A DNA stretch of 61,601 nucleotides from Chara braunii (taxonomy: Eukaryota; Streptophyta; Charophyceae; Charales; Characeae). Within the stretch, counting starts at the first letter, position 1, and each line of letters begins with the position of its first letter. Of this stretch, positions 32,801-41,825 are shown in pieces. The translations under genes were made by a program, and so were the position numbers. Below the pieces are notes generated by a model. The model was not told the origin of the DNA. It saw only the letters and a list, made by a program, of their open reading frames with translations, and searched no databases. The stretch spans positions 598,697-660,297 of the forward strand of contig BFEA01000452.1 of assembly GCA_003427395.1 (NCBI GenBank). Direction: 5' to 3'.

Positions 32801-33455
32801 ATCGGCATTAAACTTCCTCCTACCTGAAAACCGACCCGCTGCAACTCCAGGCACACTTGAGTATGGTGTGCAGTATGAGAAGTTGTTGCAAGACACTGTC
32901 GAGCACATGAAGAAATCTCAGCAAGCAATGATTGCTTCTGAGAATCAACACCGTAGACAGTCCACATTTCAGGTAGGAGAACGTGTCTGGGTCAAGGCTA
33001 GTGAATTAGGACAGGAATTCGAAATCTCTCGCAAACTAATGCCTTAGTACTTTGGTCCCTAGGAAGTCCTGGATATAGTGGGAGATGAGATGGATAGCCC
33101 CACATATGTCATTCGTGTCCCTGGACACCTACGCACTCACCCAGTCTTTCATGCCTCAAAGCTTGCACCTTTCGCTGAGACAGATCAATTCCCTTCGAGG
33201 AGATCGATGCTGCCCCCAACCATGGATGGTCAAGTGGACATCGACGACATTGTGGATCACAGGGATATGCCTGTTCCGAAGCCGATGGGTCGCGGAAGAC
33301 CTCCTAAACCCAAGAGAGAGTATCGCGTCAGATTCAGGCATCATACGGATCCAAAAGAAGATCGGTGGTTTACCAGAGAGGAACTGATTGAGACAGCTCC
33401 TCAGGTGGTGGCAGAATATGAGAGACTGCTGAAAGGGAAGGCACCTGCGAAGTAA
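29827..33455 (+). pseudogene. Element C: gypsy pol, nearly complete but 5' truncated
   Basis: It starts just before protease and runs PR ([16 protein letters not shown], intact-looking active site), RT (about 30680-31420; YLDDILIFSK intact), RNase H (TTDASQYDIGAVLAQQ), an integrase zinc region (HNATGHFGYKK...CQVCQRDKP), the core with Asp, Asp and HPEANGQAEQ Glu, then a GPY-like part, a GRGRPPK AT-hook-like motif and a chromodomain-like tail (EYRVRFRHH...DRWFTREEL). Only four stops (30991, 32532, 33045, 33061) and one frameshift (about 31617) break it. Gag, leader and 5' LTR are absent, replaced by LINE sequence. Confidence 0.92.
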
Positions 33456-33479
33456 GCATCTCAGCGGACTTTCGAAGCT

Positions 33480-34595
33480 AAGGGGGATGGAATGTGGGGA
33501 TTGAGCCCTCAAGAAGGGGCCTTGCCATGATGTACATGTTCTGGGCTAAGGCCCCAGCAANCCTCAAGAAGGGGCCTTGCCATGATGTACATGTTCTGGG
33601 CTAAGGCCCCAGCAAGCCTAGTGCCCGCCCTAAGTGAAGGCGGGCCAGCAAATCAAAAAGAGCCCTCTGTGCAAACATTTCCCGAAGTGGGGTCCATACA
33701 GTTGCAGCACGCCAGTTGGTTGGAGTGCACCAAGTCTCGAATCTCTGCAAATGTGGAGATCCCAGGGCCTCTGAGTTAGTTAGGCCCTAGGCACTTGAAC
33801 GTGAGGCCGACAATGCATGTTGGGTATAGAGACCGAAAATGCCAAAGGGAAATCGGCCTACTATCTGAATCTGGCCGCAGGCCTTGACGAAAGAGGCGCA
33901 ACTGCATCACCCGGGCCCCAACTGCATCGGGCCTGGGTTCAGGCACTGGGGCCCAGTCGCAGGCTGAAGGGAGGCCGCCCACACGCAGCACTGGCATATA
34001 GGCAAGCAGGGTGAGTGGGCAAGGATCTTGGCCATTGCGGGCAATGCCGGCACGCTGCACTAATGCGAGCTGCTGCGCTGCTGCGTTGCGCTAAGAAGAG
34101 GTGCAAGGCAGGCCGGCGCTAGGCGGTAGGGCGCTGCCTGTGCACTAGGCGCTGGCGGCCATAGCCGGGCTGCATAGGGCGCAGGGGAGGTGAGGGCGAA
34201 GGTGGTTCTTTGGAGGTGAAGGGCGTGTGGGTAATCAAGGGAGAGTGTGGGTGAAGGAGGAGACGTACCTGGTGGAGGTGGGAGGTCGGCATTGGTGTTA
34301 ACATCATCACTTGCTGGTAGTCAAGTTGTCTGGTTGCTTTCATTGCTGTAGTTGTAGGCTTAGTCTGTAGAGTAGGTAGGGCGCCTGGCGCCATTCAGAG
34401 AGAGTGCTACATTGGGTTATGTTGTTGGTGTTGCCCTGTTGGGCTTGGACATTGGCTCACGATTCTTCTGTATTGTTCTCAAATGGATGGTTACTCGGTT
34501 CCATTGTGCTATCTGCTCTGGCTTTGACTACTTGGACTTCAGTGTGATTTTGCAATCTGGATTTTTGTGCTTCGTCCATACTCATGTTCCTTGCA
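33480..34595 (+). repeat. Polypurine tract and 3' LTR of element C
   Basis: AAGGGGGATGGAA (33480-33492) precedes the LTR, TGTGGGGATTGAG (33493) to CCTTGCA (34595). It matches 272-1311 in reverse. A 54-bp exact repeat flanks one N (33507-33560, N 33561, 33562-33615), most likely an assembly join. The right flank CTGGCTATGG is family-D LTR. Confidence 0.88.
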
Positions 34596-35156
34596 CTGGC
34601 TATGGTGGCAGCCATCTTCATCACCTTGGTGGGCGCTGCAGCAGGGAGTCCCCAACTGGGGAGAGTTACACCAAGAAGCTTCGAGGCGGGGTCGGGCATA
34701 GCGGCCTGAGCTAGAGCAGCCATAGCTGCTTCGGGTTGTCCTTTGGGCATCTGGGCAAGGCCTAGTCGTCCGCCATAGCCCCGGCCTATGAGAGTGAAGA
34801 GTGGGAGGGGCGGCCATGGTTATGGTGGACCTCAAGTGTTACCTGCAGTAGAAGATGAAATCGGACATTGATTCTGGATCAGCCATTCAACATTGTATTA
34901 TTATTTCTTGTATGAATAAGAGAAGGGGGAGACAAGGAGGAGGAGATTGTGGGGCGAAGAAGAAGAGCCTTGTCATTTGTCTGTGCTGGTGTACATCATC
35001 TTCTTCTTCTTTCTTACTTCTTCTTCTTCTTCTTTCTTACTTCTTCTTCTTCTTCTAATCCTCTCTCTCCTCTCAAGTTCATTCATTTCTTTCTGCAATT
35101 GGACGACATTGTACTATCTGATGGATGTGTATCTCAAAATTGGTCAGGATCATAAC
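34596..35156 (+). repeat. 3' half of the element D 5' LTR
   Basis: It matches the D 3' LTR from about 44271 to 44805, including the CTT-rich microsatellite (about 35000-35060). It ends ATAAC at 35156, directly before the PBS. The matching first half lies at 1312-2099 on the other strand, cut at the same point. CTGG is duplicated at the family-C insertion (1312-1315 in reverse; 34596-34599). Confidence 0.87.
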
Positions 35157-35158
35157 AT

Positions 35159-35170
35159 TGGTATCAGAGC
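35159..35170 (+). promoter_or_regulatory. Primer-binding site of element D
   Basis: TGGTATCAGAGC is a perfect match to the plant initiator-Met tRNA primer-binding consensus, two bases after the LTR end. Confidence 0.9.
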
Positions 35171-36486
35171 GGATTTTACTTGCGGGTGAGAGTTGACTTT
35201 GCTGCCCTAACCCTAACCTAAGTGGATTGAGGGCGCCACTTAGGGTTCGGGTTGGTTTGTGAAGGGAAGAGGGGCAGCGTGGTTGAGGGAAGCTGCCCCT
35301 ACCGTTAGGTCACGGAGGGTCGACGTTGAACCTAACCAGGTTGCTTGAGAGTGAGATTAGGGTGGCGAGACATTTCGAGGAGGCTTCATGCGGCAATTTG
35401 AGAGAGGCAACAATGAGAGGCACTCACACCTGGAATCTGATTCAAGGGAGACACTTGGCAACTTAAGGGCTGCCCATAAAGTAGGCGAGCTTGAGGGACA
35501 GCGGCCACTCAGCATCTACGGACTGCAAGTTGCTACTTTGTTCTTCGGCAATGACGGGGGATCCGGTGTTGCACTTGGGTGTTGAGTCAGACCCTCCTAG
35601 GAGATAGGACACTAGTGTAGGGGTAGCGTTAGAGGGGTCAGGAGGATCACATGAGAGGGGGGTAAGTTCTATTCATCTCGAAGCTCAAGGCCACTTAGGT
35701 AAGTGTCGTGCACCTACGGGATGCTCATGTGTGTGTGCATGGTATGGTTTGTCCTGTTGGGGTTACTCTGGGTTTCTTTTCCTACTCCTCTGTGGTCTTG
35801 ATTGTGTGATTGAGTGCATGCGACCTACCTACTCACGTGATGGATGGAAAATGAAGTATCTTGATCTAAATGTCGAGTCTTTCTACAGTGCTTTGTCTCT
35901 CATCTCTGAACGGTTGTAGTTTGTAGGTTCTGCCGGAGGTTGACATTTCGTTGTTCAGTACAATAGAAACTGATCTAAGTCCATGAGTGACTCCTCTTGG
36001 TTGGGACCTGGCCGCGACCTACGTGGGACCTCTGGAACCCAGTGGGACCGAGCCCAAACAAGAAGAGCCCTTTGGGCCCAAATCGGTTAGGCATTAGCCC
36101 ACTGTCTTCTGACTGTGATACAAAGTTCTTTCTTCTTGGTTAGGACACCCACTGCCGAGGGGATCTCGACTGAGACGTTTCGCATGTCTTTTGGTTGCAC
36201 TGTCCGTGGCTTGACTCGCACCCTGTACAACACGCAATTCTCCATTGTTGCATTTAGTCACTCGTTGTCTGATTTGTTGTATGGTCACGGAGCTGGTCAG
36301 ACTGGACTCGAGAGGACCTCATATGCAGTCTGATCAGACAGGGTCGCTGGATCAGACCTCTCATATGAATTTGTTTGTTGTTCTTTGGTTTGCTACTCTC
36401 TAAGCCCAAATGAAATGTCGCTCCCGCTAGGAGTTCTACCTTCTCTTCTCTGAGCTATTCAGTCTGTTTCTCTGAGTTCATTTTCG
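35171..36486 (+). other. Leader of element D with candidate intron 35699-36462
   Basis: There is no ORF of note. A perfect donor AG|GTAAGT (G at 35699) and an acceptor in a pyrimidine-rich context, TGAGCTATTCAG (AG at 36461-36462), would remove 764 bases just before the gag ATG at 36487. The same layout is seen in elements A and E. The 3' part is rich in CTTTGG/CTCTG words. Splicing is inferred only. Confidence 0.4.
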
Positions 36487-38191
36487 ATGCCCGTGGAGAC
36501 TCGCAACCAGAAAGAAAAGAGAGAGACGAGAGAGAGAAAAGGGAGAGAGGGAAAGTGACCGTCTGGAGTGGGTAAGGACTGGGAAAAAGAGTGTTCGTCC
36601 AGGTAAAAAGGGGAGTGTACCTCTTGAGAGTCTAATTGATTTTTTTGTTGATTGGCGTCTCTCTGACCCACCTGCCAACACTAACGATCCGAAAATAGCC
36701 CAGCTATCCTCAGGACAATGGCGGACCCTATTAAATGCAGCCAGCGATACGGAGAAACCGTATCTGCAAGCACTCCTAGATAGTGCTATAGAAAGGGAAC
36801 AGGAAGCGGAGAAGGAGAGGAAGGAACAACTGTTGAAAAGTCAGGAGGCCATCTTGGAAACTGTTCCCTCGCTGACCAAAGAGCAGTGTGGGGAACAACT
36901 GCAGTCCATACTGACCGCTATCGTCCAAGTCCGGAGGCTTGAAGATCATACCACTCAGATCGCCGACGTCTTCGCAAAATTGAAGACACTTCAGGAGGAT
37001 CTGATTGATATGACCAGCAAGTACCGCGACTTGATGGTAGAGGTTGCTGCGTTGCGACAGGCCCAAATAACCAATCATCTTCCTCTACCCCCTGGTCCCG
37101 GAGCTGCGATTGAGACTAATCTTGCCCCTCTTATTGTATCTACTTCCGTTGCTTCCTTGAGTGTGATGGTGAACCCTTCGGGACCTGCAACAGGTGCAGA
37201 TTCCGCTGTTGCCGTAACAAGCAACAAGCCAGGAAACTCTACAACTGCTACAGCCCCAAGATCTGAACCAGCAGGTGCTGGTCCCAGCTATGTTGGTCCC
37301 CATGTGGACCGAAAGGCGGTGCAAATACCGTGTAAGTACGACGACAAAGAAGACATTGCATCCTGGATCAGCTCCATGAGGGCATACTTCGAGGTGTTGG
37401 GAACTCAACCAGAGACCCAGCCAGTGATCATGGGAATGAATGTCGAGCCGGTTGTACGGGGATTCCTAGAAGTCCAAGCTACGCGGGCTGGGGTTCCAAA
37501 GATCGAACTGACAAGGTGGCTTAAGGCCACCCCGGTCGCCTTCCTCGAGGAGCTCCTCATTGCCCAGTATAAGGATCCACACGCTGCAGCAAGGGCAAGA
37601 AACCAGCTTGACAAAATCAAACACAGCAAGTGGACGGGCTCCATGAAAAGCCTGCAAACCTATCTCAGCAAGATGTTTGCTACACCTGGTCTTGAACTGA
37701 CTGACCAATCTTGTTTGGATGTGGTCAAGGGCGCAGTCCCCACCAGTTTTACTAATCGCCTAAGCAGAGACTTCATTGGGTATACTGACTGGTTCACTCT
37801 AATGAAGGACATAGTCAGTCTCGAGGCGGCAGACCTCGTCACCACATCAGGCAGCAAAAAGCCCATGGGCGGCAGGCGGTTCAAAGGCAGCAGCCGTTTT
37901 GCTGTGCATGACCTGCTGGAGGCTGAAGAGGAGGCCGAAGCAGATGACCCCACTCTTGGTGACGACCAAGAACAAGACGCTGATACAGCCTGTTCGTCAG
38001 CCCATGAGTCTGATGTAAATCAAGGAGAAGAAAATTTTATTGCCTTTAAAAAGACTGCCAATGCAAGGGGACCGAATCAGAATGCGGGGAAGAATTATGT
38101 CCAACTTTCCAAGGGAGTCAAAATCCCAGCAAAACTGGAGGATGCGGCCACTAAACCATGGGTCGACCTCTGGATCACTGAAAATTATTGA
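36487..38191 (+). pseudogene. gag of element D, long open frame with an early frameshift
   Basis: The ATG at 36487 opens MPVETRNQKEKRETRER; a 1-base indel in the adjoining GA-rich tract (about 36520-36545) moves the reading to the frame that stays open from there to the stop at 38189-38191. That frame shows a Glu/Lys coiled coil (about 36780-36900), a Pro/Ala/Ser-rich linker, and a capsid-like region (KYDDKEDIASWISSMRAYFE, LDKIKHSKWTGSMKSLQTYL). No CCHC knuckle is visible. The acidic C-terminus (EAEEEAEADDPTLGDDQE) is unusual. About 450 codons are uninterrupted, so this copy is fairly young. Confidence 0.85.
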
Positions 38192-38314
38192 CGGGGTAGA
38201 CTCAAGGGGGTATGCCTGCATTGACAGAAACCAAACCATAAAGTACAGGATTGCTATAGGCTGCAGGGAAACTAGACCCGGGCGTAGAGTCGACTTCAGC
38301 ACACTCTACAGCAA

Positions 38315-41300
38315 GGGAGACTGAATCTGATGCAGATCAACAGTCCTCCCTTGAAGCCTAATCATCTGCTAAAGACAAGGCTGAAGTGTGTGATGTGTTG
38401 TATGTCAAACCTTGGGAGGAGTCTGGGACGGTCGACTTCCACTACCACTTGGAGCATTGGGCTGAGATTAAACAGCAGCGTGCCCAAGGGACAGTGAAGT
38501 TGATCTTCTTCAAACTTCTCATAAACCACCGCTATCTCCGTGTCTTGATTGACTGTGGCGCGACGACTAACTTTATGTCACCTCACGGGATACGCAAAGT
38601 GGGCTTGGGAATGAAGCAAGTGGTCTTGCAGAACCCTTGCCGAACCCAAGTTGGCAACAAGGAAGTTGTCTCTTCTACGCATGCAATCAAAGGTGTGCGC
38701 ACTACCTTTGACAAGAACAAAACTGTCACCCACGCGCTGAACTTCTATGTCCTTGACAAGTGCCCCTTCGACGATGTCCTTGGCTTGGGCTGGCTGCAGC
38801 CCCAATGCGAATGGACCAAATGGAAGGAGTCACTCTTCATGGTCAAAGATGCTCGAGGGAACAAGCTTCCTGTCGTCTTGGATGGGAAGCACGAGTCCCC
38901 AGTGACTTTTCTGAATGTTATGAAGTTCTGCAAGAAATGGCGCAAACACAAGGAGGAAGAACAGTTGTACGTTGCCTTTGTTCGTCCTACCCATGTGCCA
39001 TCTACTTTTGCGGTTAATACCACTACTAACACCTCTACTTCTCTACCTCCTACTACTCCAAATGATCCCACTTCAGAGTCGATTGCCTCTATTCGCGACT
39101 TGCGACCTGACTTATGTGATCCCTTTGTTGATCCTCCACCCCTACCGGTTCCACCGAACATCCAAAACTTACTCGACCGGTTCCCAGAAGTTCTGGCCGA
39201 GCCACATGGAGTCCCCACACGATCGGTCTGACACACCATCGAGTTGGTCGAGGGTGTTGTTCCTCCAAAGGGCTGCGTGTACCGAATGGGACCCGGCGAG
39301 TTGGAGGAACTCCGGCGACAGATTGACGAAATGATTGACAAAAGGGTGGATCAAGCCTAGCGAGTCTGAATTTGGTGCTCCTGTCTTGTTTGTTCCAAAG
39401 AAAGGAGGCAAGCTCCATATGTGTATTGACTATCGCGCCTAAACCGCATCACAAGAAAGAACGCCTATCCATTATCCCGAACAGATGACTTGCTTGATGC
39501 CGCAGGTGGGTGCAAGGTCTTCTCCAAGATCGATCTCAAGTCTTGCTACCATCAGACTAAAGTCGATCATGTGGACCAGCACAAGACTGCGTTCAAAACA
39601 CGCGATCGGCTTTACGAGTTTACCGTAATGCCCTTCGGTCTTACAAACGCACCGGCCACCTTCCAAAGCCTCATGGACAAAGTCCTCCGCGAACAGATTG
39701 GCCGGTTTGTGGTGGTCTACCTCGATGACATACTAATCTTCAGCAAGTTCATGGAGGAACACCTCAAGCACTTGAGGAAGTACTGACCAGCCTCAAGAAG
39801 ACGCAACTCCATCTCAACTTAGAGAAATCTGAGTTTGGGAAGGATAGTGTCATCTATCTTGGGCACCAGTTGTCTGCTGCAGGCCTAGAGCCAGAGGCAA
39901 CCAAGGTGGAGGTCATACGCAACTGGCCTCAGCCTGTGAATGTTTGCGAGTTGCGCTCTTTTCTTGGTCTCGCGTCATCTATGCTCTGCATATGGCTTTG
40001 GATCATTGGAAACACTATCTTTTGCGACGCCACTTCAAAGTGTTCTCAGATCATGAGACTCTGAAGTGGATCAAGGAGCAAACTACCCTATCCCCTACGT
40101 TAATTCGGTGGTTCCATGAAATTGACATCTTTGACTTTGAGTTGAGACACAAAAAGGGTTGTTATAATCGAGTCGCTAACGCATTGTCTCGCCACCCTGA
40201 GTACATGACTTGCCTTGTGAAATCCTACGACCTCCGGAAGAAACTGAAGGAGGAGCTCGTAGAGCACATAGCCAAGGATCCAAAGCTTAGTCCCATCCTT
40301 GAGCGGCTGCGGGCTGACCCTAGCAGTCAGCCTGATTTTCACGAGTATGGGGGACTGGTTTTCCGTCACTACGGGAACCACGACCGTTTGTATGTGTCTA
40401 ACCATGAGCCTCTCCGCACATACTTTCTGGATTTGGCTTATGACCGGAGTGGACACTTCGGCATGGCAAAGACGTACGCAAATCTGCTGCGATAGTTTGA
40501 TTGGCCTGGCATGAAAGGGATTGCTGAAAAGTTTGTGGCTGAGTGTCAAGTCTGTCAACGAATCAAACCATGCAGAGAAAAGCCCATGGGGCTACTCGCA
40601 CCCCTTCCCATTCCCGATGGTCCCGGGGAGTCCGTCTCCATCGACTTCACCGACATGGGAAAGGTAAGTAAGAACGGCTACTCACAAGTCATGGTGATTG
40701 TTGACCGATTCTCTAAGTTTCTCAATCTGATCCCTTTGTCGCCACACGCCCCAACAGAATTAGTGATTCATGAGTTCCAACAGAAGTACATTCTGCAGTT
40801 CGGGACCCCGAAGACTCTCGTAAGCGATCGGGACCCCCGCTTCATTAGTACTGAATGGAAGGACTTCACGTCTCATATGGGGATCAGGCTGTGTATGACA
40901 TCTGACCGACACCCTGAAGCCAACAGTTTGGCTGAAGAAATCAACCAGATTGTGTTCCAACTTCTCCGCCCTTTGATTATCCCGGATAAGGAAACACGGG
41001 ATGAAGAGTTGTATTCCATTAGGGGGTTGTACAACAACTCCATCCATTCTGCCACCGGCATGACACCTAACAGGCTGCATCTCGGCTGGCAGATCCGTAA
41101 TCCACTCTCCTACCTATTCCCTGAGCAGCCAGTTGGCTTAACACCCGGCAGGCCTGGCTTCAAGGCCAAGTATGATCGCTTGCTCAAGGTTGCCATTGCA
41201 GCCATGACCAAGCGACAACACGCCATGATCCATCACGCGAACAAGAGGCGCCGACCGTCGGACATTCAGGTAGGAAGCTATGTCTGGGTCAAGATATCTG

Positions 41301-41797
41301 AATTCTCAGAAGAAGAAGGGGTCTCTCGCAAACTTCTCCCACTCTATTACGGACCGTGGGAAGTTTTGGATGTGATTGGCGAAGACCACTTTGGCCCTTC
41401 GTACGTAGTTGATGTGCCAGCCCATCTGCGCACACACCCCGTGTTCCATGCATCGAAATTGTACCTCCACCATGATGATAAGACGTTCGACTATCACGAA
41501 GACATGATCCCTCGTGCGATCAAGGGCGGGCATGAGATAGACAGAATCAAACAGCACGTAGGGAAGGGACACAACAGACAGTACCAGGTTCACTTCATGT
41601 ATCACCCATTAGACGATTTGTACTGGATTTCCAAACAGGAACTGTTACGCAGCGCACCGTGCATTGTCAAAGCCTGCGAGCGACAAATCGCCACTAACGT
41701 TGTACCTAAGATCTCTGCAAGACTCACTGCAACAGAGTACTCTAGGAACCTCTTTGCCTTGCTTGCTTATGATGCGTTTGTCGAGGACTCAGAATAA
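38315..41797 (+). pseudogene. pol of element D (PR, RT, partial RNase H, IN with chromodomain)
   Basis: The protease is near 38545 (LIDCGATTNFMSP; the usual DSG reads DCG). RT (about 39240-39960) keeps YLDD at 39718-39729, with frameshifts near 39230, 39350, 39440 and 39783. At about 39970 RT jumps to mid RNase H (VIYALHMALDHWKHYLL), losing well over 100 codons. Integrase (40511-41797) is one open frame with CQVCQRIKP, Asp in SIDFTDMG, Asp in VSDRDPRF, and PEANSLAEE carrying the Glu. The tail is GPY-like plus chromodomain-like (QYQVHFMYHPLDDLYWISKQEL) and lacks the RGRP motif. A stop at about 40494 separates it from the zinc region. Confidence 0.9.
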
Positions 41798-41825
41798 GTT
41801 ACTCGCTCGAAGGGACCCCGCTCTT

